Position numbers and translations under genes: made by a program. 64,000 bases of DNA from Allohahella marinimesophila (GTDB taxonomy: Bacteria; Pseudomonadota; Gammaproteobacteria; Pseudomonadales; Oleiphilaceae), in the NCBI RefSeq assembly GCF_039538005.1, contig NZ_BAABBO010000010.1, positions 62,001 through 126,000 of the forward strand, written 5' to 3'. Under the pieces are notes generated by a model. That model saw nothing but the letters and a program-made list of their open reading frames with translations. It had not been told where the DNA came from and made no database searches. Below, one piece after another: positions 53,842 through 62,493 of this stretch (positions are counted from its first letter, which is position 1; each line of letters starts with the position of its first letter).

Positions 53842-54407
53842 CGCAGCGCTCCGGCACCTGGATCAGGGGGAGGATCCTGTAATTCGTTGAACTGGTCTCG
53901 ATAATCATAAGACAGCGGCAAGCGTGCTTTGGGCACCGAATTGATTGCCCAGGCTTTCAGAGCGTCGCTGGCGATCCGTGAGCCGGGCTGCCGATGCAGA
54001 TAGACCGACAGGACAGGCTCATCAGGGCAGACCTGCCAATCATCAGCCGATCCACATCGATAATGCAGTACGCCCACGGCTTCGATAGTGTCTGGGCAGG
54101 ACAGTACGACCGCTGCTTTCTCAGTGCAGCTATCAGCTCGACAGGCGCTCGCCATCACCAGTCCTTCGCTTAGCGTCCTGATCCTGTCGGGGGGACCGCC
54201 CAAACCAGTCAGCGCCTGTTCCACTAAAAGTTCGTCTCGTCCGAAGAGACTCGCTCGCGTCGTACCATGGAATGCGTGTAGCGCAGCGACAAAGGCTTCG
54301 TTCCACACCAGCTGATTTGTATTGGAGTGCTCGCAGAAATCGCTCGCATTCGTAACGCGCGTTGTCGTCACCAGAAGCATCAACAGGCTCAGCCTGATTG
54401 TTGTCAT
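53838..54407 (-). CDS. Exported Cys-rich protein of unknown function
   Basis: A 189-residue protein with signal peptide (MTTIRLSLLMLLVTTTRVTN, cleaved near NAS-D) and about seven Cys, including CRADSC, LSCPD and RCGSADDWQVCPDE, likely disulfide-bonded in the periplasm. The ATG at 54407 is chosen over 54425 because it directly begins the signal. I recognise no family. It precedes and overlaps the antiporter gene by four bases. Confidence 0.75.
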   Translation of the reverse strand: MTTIRLSLLMLLVTTTRVTNASDFCEHSNTNQLVWNEAFVAALHAFHGTTRASLFGRDELLVEQALTGLGGPPDRIRTLSEGLVMASACRADSCTEKAAVVLSCPDTIEAVGVLHYRCGSADDWQVCPDEPVLSVYLHRQPGSRIASDALKAWAINSVPKARLPLSYDYRDQFNELQDPPPDPGAGALR

Positions 54408-54594
54408 ATCCACTCCACCGCCCAATTTGCCTGCACGGGTGATACTGATACGCGGTACTCAAGCCTGCAGTCAAGCTGAAAAACAATGGATATGAGTCAC
54501 CAGCATGGACCAGCGATCATTCGCAACTTATGATAACAATAAAAATAAATACCGGGAGCCGGATGCTCCAGCCTATATTCCAAGGGAACACGCC

Positions 54595-55302
54595 ATGAAT
54601 AGACTGTTGTTGATGTTCGTACTGTTCACGGCGGCCGCCGTCACGGCGACAGCTTTTGCGCAGACATCGGCGCTTCCCGCTTCAACCATCGTTAAAGTCC
54701 TGACTATCGAATATCCTCCTTTCACCAGCGAAGCCATGCCGACGCAGGGCACCTCATTCGCCATGCTGCGGAAGCGTCTGGAAGGCTCTGGTATTGAAAT
54801 TGCGCCGCGCTTTTTACCTCCGGCACGATTACAGCAAACCATGGACAACGAGGCCTGGCATGCCTCTTACGTCCCTCAGCCCAATGCTGCGGCTTCGACT
54901 GTCAGGCTCGTGCTTCAGGATGCAAATTTCATCTATGGGCTTTTTCGTGTCAGGGAAAGCTCGGCCTTTGAATGGACCGATCTGTCCGAACTCGCCGGCA
55001 AGCAGATTGCAGTGACCCGCTCACTCAAGCTGGAAGCCTATAATGCGGAGTTGGTGAGCAAGGGCGCCCACCTCGTTTTCATTGATGATATATCACAGGG
55101 CTTTCGCATGCTGGAGCACGGTCGTGTCGACTATGTGCTCGCCATACAGGAAACCGGCTGGTACGTGATGGACACCCTGAAAATGAAACGGCAAAACTAT
55201 CAATTTTCCGACAGCGCCATCGATCGCTTTCCCTATGCAATTTATATCAATCAGAGCACGCTGGAAGGACAGGCCTTGTTTCGAGCGCTGACACTGAAAT
55301 AA
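54595..55302 (+). CDS. SBP_bac_3-like periplasmic solute-binding protein
   Basis: A 235-residue exported protein; signal peptide ends near TAFAQT (about residue 22). AAGGGA lies just before the ATG. The mature part has IVKVLTIEYPPFTSEAMP, typical of the amino-acid-binding type 3 family, and SELAGKQIAVTRSLKLEAYN and LEHGRVDYVLAIQ further on. There is no transporter beside it, so it may be an orphan sensor or binding protein. Ligand unknown. Confidence 0.82.
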   Translation: MNRLLLMFVLFTAAAVTATAFAQTSALPASTIVKVLTIEYPPFTSEAMPTQGTSFAMLRKRLEGSGIEIAPRFLPPARLQQTMDNEAWHASYVPQPNAAASTVRLVLQDANFIYGLFRVRESSAFEWTDLSELAGKQIAVTRSLKLEAYNAELVSKGAHLVFIDDISQGFRMLEHGRVDYVLAIQETGWYVMDTLKMKRQNYQFSDSAIDRFPYAIYINQSTLEGQALFRALTLK

Positions 55303-55312
55303 ATGCCGTCAG

Positions 55313-56254
55313 CTAGCCCGACATCATTGAAACATATCCGTGATAGAGACCTATCCCCAGCAACACATTAAAGGGAAAAGTCACGCCCAGCGAGGCGAGC
55401 ATTGCCAGTCCAATGTCGGCATCCGGGATGGCATGTCGCACCGCGACAGGTGCTGCTATATAGGACGCACTGGCCGTGAGCGTGGCCAGTATCACCACGC
55501 TACCGTGTTCCAGTCCGAGGGCAAGTCCGGTAAGCAGGCCAGGCACCGCAAGAATCGGCGGCATGACCAACGCGAAAGCGATGACCCGCCAATGCTTCAG
55601 TCTCAGACCTCTCAGCGTTTCGGCCGCCACAAGGCCCATTTCCAGCAGGAATAGCGACAGTACCGCAGAAAATGCCCCGGTCAGGGTATTGGTAACACCG
55701 TTGCCATTCTCAGGGCCGTAGAGCGCACCAACAACGACGCCGCCAACCAGCAGTACCACACTGCGGTTGGTCAATGTTTCCTGCCAAAGCGGCACGCTTG
55801 CGCTGTGCACAGACGCAGCCTGCCGACTTCGGAAATACCAGAGCCCGGCCAGTATCGCAGGGAGTTCCAACAGCACCAGGTAGAGCGTTACCTGTCCGCC
55901 CAGGGGGAGCCCTCGCGCCTCTACCCACGCCAGCGCGACGGCGAAAGTACCCGCACTGACCGAGCCATAATGCGCTGCAAAGCTGGCCGAGTCAGCAATG
56001 TTCAGTCCAACAAGATGACGCAGAATCGGGATCATCAGCAAGGGAAGACTGAAACCCAATGCTATGACACCCAACACTTCAGGCAACAGGTGCCATCCAA
56101 GGTTGCCGTGAAGCGCCATGCCACCCTTCAGGCCGATGGTGAGCATCAGTAAAAGGCTCAGGATATCGTAAGCAGCCTTGGGGATAGTCAGATCAGATTT
56201 CAGGGCCCCCGCTACAACACCCAGGAGGAAGAACATAACAATGATATCTGGCAC
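55313..56254 (-). CDS. SbtA-type sodium-dependent bicarbonate permease
   Basis: A 313-residue membrane protein with ten helices. IGLKGGMALHG near the start, AHYGSVSAGTFAVALAW and LTASASYIAAPVAVRHAIPD near the end match the SbtA/DUF897 family, first known in cyanobacteria. The start is GTG at 56254 with AGGA six bases upstream. The gene is downstream of the NhaR-like regulator gene. Proteobacterial members' transport of bicarbonate is inferred from homology. Confidence 0.88.
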   Translation of the reverse strand: MPDIIVMFFLLGVVAGALKSDLTIPKAAYDILSLLLMLTIGLKGGMALHGNLGWHLLPEVLGVIALGFSLPLLMIPILRHLVGLNIADSASFAAHYGSVSAGTFAVALAWVEARGLPLGGQVTLYLVLLELPAILAGLWYFRSRQAASVHSASVPLWQETLTNRSVVLLVGGVVVGALYGPENGNGVTNTLTGAFSAVLSLFLLEMGLVAAETLRGLRLKHWRVIAFALVMPPILAVPGLLTGLALGLEHGSVVILATLTASASYIAAPVAVRHAIPDADIGLAMLASLGVTFPFNVLLGIGLYHGYVSMMSG

Positions 56255-56342
56255 GAGAGATCCTCTGATTCAACGCTCGGCGACATCATCGCTGAAGACA
56301 GACCTCGATAAAACCAGATTTACCAGAATAAACAGATCGTTT

Positions 56343-57254
56343 TTAACGATGAATTCCGCTCTCGAACAGGGTCGCAGGTCTGCATATGGCCTTGACGCCC
56401 TCATGCAGAACTGTGCGGCCTCTAGTGACCGCAAACAACTCTTCACTCACTTCATCGATACTGGCGATTTTTTCAACTTCGTACTGGCGACAAACCTCAG
56501 CACTGATGACGGTCGGCGCTGCAAACACGCCCGCTCCCTCCCGGCCAAACACCTTGATAAGCGCACTGTCATCAATCTGGGCGACCAATCGCATGCGGAT
56601 ACCTGCGACGGAAAACCAGTTCATCAGCTGGTCGTAGTATGGCGCGTCGGTGGCATTGGCAAGAAAGGGCTCACCTTCAAGAGATGCGGGAAAATTATCG
56701 CGAAGCCGGCTGGCCATCTCAGGCGATGCGAAAAGACTGATGGTAGACCGCATGATCGGATGCACGGTCAGGCGTGTCTGATCGTCGAGATGGGGCATGC
56801 GATCTGTCAAAACGACGTCGAGTTCCTGTCTTTTCAGCCCAAGCATGAGATCGGCGGTGCGTCCCGTCTGACAGTGCAGGCTCACCGGTCGATCGAGTGC
56901 AAATGCTGGCTGCAGAAGATGGTAAGCGATGAGCTTGTGTATTGAGGCAGAGACCCCCGCTGACAACGAAATCGGGCGTTCGGCTGACGGCAGCTTGAGC
57001 GCTTCGGTGAGCTCAGCCGTAGTCGCAAAGATGTCTTCGGCATAGCCGTACACCATTCGCCCCAGGTCCGTCAGTACCAACGAGCGGCGCTCGCGTCGAA
57101 ACAGGCGCGCACCGAGAGAAGCTTCGAAAGTCGCCAGTTGACCGCTCAGGGTCTGCGGTGCAAGGTCGAGGACTTCGCTGGCTTTGACTATTGAGCCTTC
57201 ACGGCTGATAACCCAGAAGTACTGGAGATGACGGAGATTCAGTTGCTCAGGCAT
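56343..57254 (-). CDS. NhaR-like LysR transcriptional regulator
   Basis: A 303-residue regulator. The N-terminal helix-turn-helix reads LRHLQYFWVISREGSIVKAS and LDLAPQTLSGQLATFEASLG, a variant of the LysR domain typical of NhaR, which senses Na+. The rest is the LysR substrate-binding fold. The ATG at 57254 is preferred to the longer frame starting 57365. It lies 88 bases upstream of the SbtA-type gene and on the same strand, so it probably controls bicarbonate/sodium transport. Confidence 0.85.
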   Translation of the reverse strand: MPEQLNLRHLQYFWVISREGSIVKASEVLDLAPQTLSGQLATFEASLGARLFRRERRSLVLTDLGRMVYGYAEDIFATTAELTEALKLPSAERPISLSAGVSASIHKLIAYHLLQPAFALDRPVSLHCQTGRTADLMLGLKRQELDVVLTDRMPHLDDQTRLTVHPIMRSTISLFASPEMASRLRDNFPASLEGEPFLANATDAPYYDQLMNWFSVAGIRMRLVAQIDDSALIKVFGREGAGVFAAPTVISAEVCRQYEVEKIASIDEVSEELFAVTRGRTVLHEGVKAICRPATLFESGIHR

Positions 57255-57484
57255 GGCTAGACATCGGCAATACTCTCGCAGTCCCTTAAGTTGTGAAGCA
57301 TCCATCATGCAGCGTTCATTCAAGTCTGTCACTCCAGCGCTTATTCTCGGCGCTACCAGCGGCATATTAAGCCAAAACCGTCGACTGTGTTCTGGAACTC
57401 AGCTACTCAATCCCTTATGCTCCCGCGCCTCAGGAGAACGCCCCTGCCACTCAGGCAGACCGGGCATCTACAGGGAAGCAGTAC

Positions 57485-58063
57485 ATGAAAGCCCCCATTC
57501 AGAAAATCAAACAACTCGATCATGGCGATCTTCAGAAGTCCGGCTTTTGGGTTTCGCAGGTCTTCGTTGTCCTGGCGACGATTATCGGCGTGTATCTCGC
57601 TGCCAATGCTGGTCTCGAGCAGGCCATCCGCTTTGACAGCATCATCGCCAAGGAGCACAACTACTACCTCCGCGCGTCGCTGCACGATGAACTGCAAGAC
57701 AATGCCAGGGAACTTCGCGGCTACGTGAAAGACGTCCTCGGACGGAATCCGGCAAATCTCAAGGATCAGCACCCGGCCCTGTCACAGTTTGTGTGGGAGA
57801 CCATGCGCTTTTCGCCGGCGACGCTAGAAACACCGAGTCTGTTTCTCACCGAGGGGCGCCGTTTCTATGCGGACACTGCCAGCATCATCGAGAAGGTGGA
57901 AAACCACTTTTATGGTGCCACCTATGCAGCCAAACTGTTGACCGAGTTGCTGGACAGGATGGAGCAGGACACCTTACCCAAACTGAAGGCGAATTATCAG
58001 GCACTGGGCGAAAGCCTCAAGGCCGATGGCGTTCAGATCGAACTACTCAAGGAAGACAGCTGA
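57485..58063 (+). CDS. Single-pass membrane protein, partner of the rhomboid
   Basis: A 192-residue protein with one helix (about 20-40, VSQVFVVLATIIGVYLAANA) near the N-terminus and a mostly helical, charged remainder facing the periplasm. There is no recognisable family. Its TGA overlaps the rhomboid ATG by one base, so translation is coupled. It could be a substrate or regulator of the rhomboid, since it carries a single helix; this is inference. It is divergent from the NhaR-like gene. Confidence 0.75.
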   Translation: MKAPIQKIKQLDHGDLQKSGFWVSQVFVVLATIIGVYLAANAGLEQAIRFDSIIAKEHNYYLRASLHDELQDNARELRGYVKDVLGRNPANLKDQHPALSQFVWETMRFSPATLETPSLFLTEGRRFYADTASIIEKVENHFYGATYAAKLLTELLDRMEQDTLPKLKANYQALGESLKADGVQIELLKEDS

Positions 58064-59151
58064 TGTCAGGAAAGAAGTATTGCCCCCAATGCCGAACCGC
58101 CCATCTGACCATAAAGGACTATGACGGTGAAGAAGTGGATATCTGTCGTCAGTGTGGCGGTGTATGGTTCGAAAAAGCCGATCTCGACGCTCTGGTAGCC
58201 GCCAAGTGCCAGCGGACAGATTACGGCGACTATGTTGCAGACCTCGGGCCGTCACTGGACTACTCCAATCGAGAATGTCCGGACTGCAGTCATGGCATGC
58301 AGATCTACCATCTACTGAACGACTATCATGTCGATATCGATGTGTGTAGGGCCTGCGATGGCGCATGGGTAGCACGTGATACCGTATCAAAGGTTGTCAA
58401 ATCAGCGGCGATCAAACACGCCATTCAGGACATGAATCAGTCTACCTCGTGGAAGACCTGGGTGTTCGAGGCGCTTCTGCGCATGCCGGTGGAATACAAC
58501 GTCAAACCCCGAATCACCCCCTGGGTGACGATCGCACTGGTGATTATCAATTCGCTGATTTTTATCTCGTACGGTTTTGACCTCCACGCCACAAATATGA
58601 TCTTCGAAAACTTCGCCCTGGCCCCTGCCGTCGTGCAGGAAGGTAACGGCTTATGGAGCTTTATTACAGCCACATTTCTTCATGGCAGCATGCTCCACCT
58701 CGCTGGCAACATGTATTTCCTGTGGCTCACTGGCGACAATCTCGAGGATGCCCTGGGCCACGGTCGCTTTCTCGCAATTTATCTCGTCTGCGGCATATTG
58801 GCTGGTACCATCAGCGTATTGGCCAATCTCGGCTCCCCCATCCCTTCGGTCGGCGCCAGCGGGGCCATAGCTGGCCTTTTTGGCATGTACCTTCTCTGGT
58901 TCCCGAAAGCGAGCATGACCTTCATGTTCGTGGTATGGCAGAAGAAGCTGGCGGTCATGTGGTACTTCGGCATCTGGTTAGGCCTCAATTTCTTTGGAAT
59001 GAGCATGGGCCAGGGTGGCGTGGACTACTGGGCGCACATCGGGGGTTTCGCTGTCGGCCTAACCATTGGCGCGGCTTTGCGTAAATGGGTCTGGACGCGA
59101 AATCCTTTGCTGGCTCATCTCGCAGGGCCCGAAGTGCAGGTCAAGCGTTAG
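58063..59151 (+). CDS. Double zinc-ribbon rhomboid intramembrane serine protease
   Basis: A 362-residue protein. The cytosolic N-terminus has two zinc-ribbon units: C7-x-x-C10 with C28-x-x-C31, and C72-x-x-C75 with C95-x-x-C98, resembling the TFIIB-type ribbon. The rhomboid core (about 150-345) holds the nucleophile S266 in GASGAIAG and base H325 in AHIGGF; ITATFLHGSMLHLAGNMYFL is the conserved helix 2 block. The protease cuts membrane helices. The start at 58063 overlaps the upstream stop; a longer frame from 57793 is not real. Confidence 0.9.
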   Translation: MSGKKYCPQCRTAHLTIKDYDGEEVDICRQCGGVWFEKADLDALVAAKCQRTDYGDYVADLGPSLDYSNRECPDCSHGMQIYHLLNDYHVDIDVCRACDGAWVARDTVSKVVKSAAIKHAIQDMNQSTSWKTWVFEALLRMPVEYNVKPRITPWVTIALVIINSLIFISYGFDLHATNMIFENFALAPAVVQEGNGLWSFITATFLHGSMLHLAGNMYFLWLTGDNLEDALGHGRFLAIYLVCGILAGTISVLANLGSPIPSVGASGAIAGLFGMYLLWFPKASMTFMFVVWQKKLAVMWYFGIWLGLNFFGMSMGQGGVDYWAHIGGFAVGLTIGAALRKWVWTRNPLLAHLAGPEVQVKR

Positions 59152-59195
59152 TATCCGGCCGGGCATGCTCTGCCTGGTGATGCTCGACGCCGAGG

Positions 59196-60155
59196 TCATG
59201 GAGCGTCTACTGTGATGCGATCGTTGCGAACCAGAAAGCGACCATCGATGGTCAGCGCCAGCGGCTCTCCCCCAAGCATTGAGTCTTCAGGCAGTCCGCG
59301 CTGAGCATGCACATGCAGGTGCGGCTCTGAACTGTTCCCTGAATTCCCCATTTCACCAAGGCGTGCGCCAATCTCCACAGTATCGCCTTGCCTGACCCTG
59401 ACGCTGTTCTTCTGCAAGTGAGCGAGGATGACGAAAAACTCACCGCAGTTCAGCGCGACGTAGTTGCCTGCCATATGTTGGCGATCCATCTGCGGCACCT
59501 GCATATCGGCTACGCCATCGACTACGAGTTCGATAGCGCCTGAACATGGTGCCAGCACAGGTGTTCCGAAGGTCGTGTACAGCGCCGGATCAGATGGCCA
59601 GAAGCCATTCATATGCAGTCCTGAAGGCTTGATTCTGAAAATATCCAGAGCTCGGCTTTGTCCCCGCCACAGACGATAGCGATCGACAGCAGGATCGAGT
59701 GTATGCAGGTGACTATTCACAATCGTGTCTGACCCGCCATTTGCGATGATATAAGTGCCCGGCCCGAAGGGCGGCGCAATGTCCACTATATCTACCGGTG
59801 GCAATTGGCGGCCTTGTATGGCTCTGACGCCAAGATAGCCGCCAGCGAGTCCCAGACTTATGGACACTAGAACAAGCACCGTATTCACAGGTCCGGCTGC
59901 CCACAAGGCAGTATCGGCTGGACGCTTACTGAAAAGATGCCAGCCAAGCACGAGACAATAGGCTACAGCGTAAAGAAACGGCACCCAAAATGGCGGCATG
60001 CTCCATAGGGCCGCCAGACCGAGCCCGAGCAAGGTCAACCCCACCGAAACGAATTGCATCGTAAAAGCCAGTCGTCCTCTGGCAGGTAGACACGCCAACC
60101 AGCATAACAGCAGGATGGGAAGCATCAGCTGCGTGATCAGCACCATCATCGGCAT
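59196..60155 (-). CDS. Membrane-anchored M23-type metallopeptidase
   Basis: A 319-residue protein with four N-terminal helices (about 5-125) and a C-terminal M23/LytM domain (about 190-305). The zinc-site sequences GTPVLAPCSGAIELVVDG, YVALNC, ILAHLQKNS and EPHLHVHAQ are in family order; the first His of the canonical HxxxD is not plain, so activity on peptidoglycan needs care. The membrane part is unusual for this family. It acts at the outer face of the inner membrane. Confidence 0.8.
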   Translation of the reverse strand: MPMMVLITQLMLPILLLCWLACLPARGRLAFTMQFVSVGLTLLGLGLAALWSMPPFWVPFLYAVAYCLVLGWHLFSKRPADTALWAAGPVNTVLVLVSISLGLAGGYLGVRAIQGRQLPPVDIVDIAPPFGPGTYIIANGGSDTIVNSHLHTLDPAVDRYRLWRGQSRALDIFRIKPSGLHMNGFWPSDPALYTTFGTPVLAPCSGAIELVVDGVADMQVPQMDRQHMAGNYVALNCGEFFVILAHLQKNSVRVRQGDTVEIGARLGEMGNSGNSSEPHLHVHAQRGLPEDSMLGGEPLALTIDGRFLVRNDRITVDAP

Positions 60156-60275
60156 GAGTCAGCACTCGCGTTTTTACGCATGCGCAAACTTGAAGAAGGC
60201 CGGTCGTCAGTATCTGTACTATCCATTGCTACAGACTATGCGACCGTAGTAAACACCCGCAAGCAGTGACGCCAT

Positions 60276-60300
60276 AAAAAAGGACCCAAATTTGGGTCCC
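60276..60300 (-). terminator. Rho-independent terminator of the ice-binding gene
   Basis: GGACCCAAATTTGGGTCC is a perfect palindrome at 60282-60299. On the minus strand it is followed by six Ts, as expected for an intrinsic terminator, and lies 60 bases beyond the stop of the minus-strand gene. Confidence 0.88.
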
Positions 60301-60359
60301 TCGATTATCATGGGTTGCCGTGCAGACTTTCACTGGCAGCAATCCGTTATCATTCTGGC

Positions 60360-61835
60360 TTAAAGCGCAGGCGCTGTTACCGCATTGGCATCCAGCGTTA
60401 CAGCAGATTGAGCCAGAGCCCGGCCGTTCAGCGTGGCGCCAGTCTTCACAACAATCGCTGTCTGGCTAAGGATAATGCCATCGAAATCGCTGGTCGTACC
60501 CAGAGATACAGCACCACCGACCTGCCAGAAGATGTTCTTTGCAAGCGCACCACCGGCCAGTATCAAGTCGACACCATTCTCAACAGTGAGGTCTTGAGCA
60601 ATCTGGAAGATCCATACGTCGTTGGCGTCCCCGTTGAGCGTTACAGCAGAAGTCATCAATAGTGAGGTGCCCCACTTGTAGAGACCCGGCTCAAGAACCT
60701 GTCCGCTCACATCGCCTGCACCAAGCTCAGTGTAGTCAGGTGTCGTTCGGCTAGCGGCGTCGGTAAAGGCAATCTCCATGTCGCTGATTGCCGTCGTGAG
60801 TATTGCAGGTGTCGGTGGTGTCATGTCGGCTGCGTAGATTCTGCCTGTCAATATATCAGACGGCGTCGTCGCAAAAGTACCCGAGCTGTCGCGTGCTTGC
60901 GAAAAGCCGGTAATGAAGGTTTCAGCAGCCGGACTTATGGCGATATCCCCTATTATTTTGGTGGTACCTGTTGTTGAAATCATTGTCTTGGCGAGAATGA
61001 CATAGTTGCCCGCTGTTCCAAGATTGACAGGTGCTGGGCCCATGGCGGGCGTCGTGCCAGTGGTGAAACTCCACACGAAACTTGCAGCCAGCGCGTTGGC
61101 TGCCAGATCCTCCGCACCAGTCGTGATGGTAGCGGTGTACTGAGTACTGAGATCCAGGTCCTGATCAGGATTGAACTGTGCAGTGGTGCCCGGATAGCTC
61201 ACGACGCCAGGAACCGCACCGGCCGGACCAGTAAGGGTGAACGTGGTTGAGTTGATCGTGGCAGGATTCATCTTCTCACTAAAAACGACACTGACATTTC
61301 TGTTGGTCGAAACGTCCGTGTCCTGATCAGCAGCATCTGTGGAAGCGACTGCCGGCGGCGTAACATCAACGATCAGTCCGGTTGTGAAAGTCCAGACATA
61401 ATTGTTGTCCATAGCTATACCTTCCAGCGACTTTACGTCGGTGCTAATAGTGGCCGTATAGACAGAGTCTCCGACTAAATTGCTTGTCGGATCGAAAGAA
61501 GCGGTGTTGGTGGCTGTATCCACCGTCACTGTACCTGTTTCGTCAGTCAGCCCCGCAGCGGCCAGCGTGAAACCGGCAGAACTGATGGAGTCAGCGTCAA
61601 TGGCATTATTAAAGGTTGCTACCACCATGGTATTGAGCGCCACGTCGACCATTTTGTCGGCAGGACCAGTAGAGGCCACGGTTGGTGAGCCCTCGGTGGT
61701 GGTGCCATCCGTAGTACCATCTGTCGTCGGCGCTGTCCTGTTCTTGCTGTCACTACCACAGCCTGTAAGGCCTAGCGATATCGCCGCTACCAATGGCCAT
61801 ACAAGGTGTTTCGGATTTGTGTCGAATGCTTTCAT
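60360..61835 (-). CDS. Ice-binding (DUF3494) lipoprotein with two Ig-like domains
   Basis: A 491-residue exported lipoprotein. The lipobox LGLTGC is near residue 26, followed by a Thr/Asp/Gly-rich linker (TAPTTDGTTDGTTTEGSPT). Two Big_5-like domains follow (about 50-145 and 150-260), each with the end motif NNYVWTFTTG or LAASFVWSFTTG. Residues about 270-490 match the DUF3494 ice-binding fold (APVNLGTAGNYVILAKTMIS, GQVLEPGLYKWG, NDVWIFQIAQDLTV). AGGT precedes the ATG. The protein would sit on the outer membrane and bind ice or a related surface. Confidence 0.9.
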   Translation of the reverse strand: MKAFDTNPKHLVWPLVAAISLGLTGCGSDSKNRTAPTTDGTTDGTTTEGSPTVASTGPADKMVDVALNTMVVATFNNAIDADSISSAGFTLAAAGLTDETGTVTVDTATNTASFDPTSNLVGDSVYTATISTDVKSLEGIAMDNNYVWTFTTGLIVDVTPPAVASTDAADQDTDVSTNRNVSVVFSEKMNPATINSTTFTLTGPAGAVPGVVSYPGTTAQFNPDQDLDLSTQYTATITTGAEDLAANALAASFVWSFTTGTTPAMGPAPVNLGTAGNYVILAKTMISTTGTTKIIGDIAISPAAETFITGFSQARDSSGTFATTPSDILTGRIYAADMTPPTPAILTTAISDMEIAFTDAASRTTPDYTELGAGDVSGQVLEPGLYKWGTSLLMTSAVTLNGDANDVWIFQIAQDLTVENGVDLILAGGALAKNIFWQVGGAVSLGTTSDFDGIILSQTAIVVKTGATLNGRALAQSAVTLDANAVTAPAL

Positions 61836-62117
61836 CTGTTTTACCTGATAGTAACTGTTGTGCGGCATATGACAGGCCGCGATGGACGTTTCGCAGTGCC
61901 TGAAGCCGATATTTGAATCTTGCCGGGACGCGAGAGCACGTTTTAGATTTCGTAAAATCTTGGAGGGGAAAACGAAAGCCGGACTTAAGTTATAGGTCTG
62001 TATAGTCGGGATAGATATTAAAAAGAAAAACTATATGTGTTGCTCTTTTGAACAAAAGCGAGAAGTCCACAACCGGAAAAGCGGGCTACCAGGCGGTAGT
62101 GAAGCTGCAATTTATCC
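61836..62117. other. Intergenic region between ice-binding and yebG genes
   Basis: This stretch is more AT-rich than the flanking genes and contains an imperfect inverted repeat, GATTTCGTAAAATC, near 61947. No gene, tRNA or repeat was found. It must hold the promoter of the ice-binding gene on the minus strand, but no clear -35/-10 pair was identified. Confidence 0.4.
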
Positions 62118-62153
62118 TTGCTGCCAGCCACCGGACACTGTATAAATAACCAG
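62118..62153 (+). promoter_or_regulatory. SOS promoter with LexA box
   Basis: TTGCTG (62118-62123) and TATAAA (62141-62146) are separated by 17 bases, a good sigma-70 promoter. CTGTATAAATAACCAG at 62138-62153 is a CTG-N10-CAG LexA box overlapping the -10. It stands 30 bases before the yebG start. A LexA repressor bound here would block polymerase until DNA damage. Confidence 0.85.
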
Positions 62154-62183
62154 CCAAATTTATTGCCGGAAGGGTATTCGAAC

Positions 62184-62465
62184 ATGTCAGTACAGGCAGT
62201 TTACTATTCAGATAGGGATGGACTGGAAATGGCTTTGAAACAGCCCAATGAGCTCCTCTTCAACACGAAGGCTGAGGCAGATGCCCGCGACAGAGTATTG
62301 GAGCTGTCTGAGGAAATTCGTGAATATCTGCTCAAGAAAGTAGACGGTATGAGCGAAGAACTTGCTGACCGCTGCGCGCTGGTCATTGCTGAAGACAAGG
62401 ACCTTTTTCAGAAAGCGTTCAAAAAGCCTCAGGTCTTGAGTGAGTCGAGTGCCGCACAGGACTAG
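62184..62465 (+). CDS. yebG: YebG family SOS-inducible protein
   Basis: A 93-residue protein. It opens with VQAVYYSDRDGLEMALKQP and has LLFNTKAEADARDRVLELSE and ALVIAEDKDLFQKAFKK, following the pattern of YebG, a small DNA-damage-induced protein of Gammaproteobacteria. GGAAGGG lies just upstream; the frame from 62118 is rejected because it would start inside the promoter. The molecular role is poorly known. The LexA box upstream agrees with the family. Confidence 0.87.
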   Translation: MSVQAVYYSDRDGLEMALKQPNELLFNTKAEADARDRVLELSEEIREYLLKKVDGMSEELADRCALVIAEDKDLFQKAFKKPQVLSESSAAQD

Positions 62466-62493
62466 CGCTTCGCCACGGCACCTGGAGAGCAAC

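Noticed and set aside
57793..58062. Extended N-terminus for the rhomboid gene
   Set aside because: This part overlaps the preceding gene in another frame; the ATG at 58063 directly precedes the zinc-ribbon sequence.
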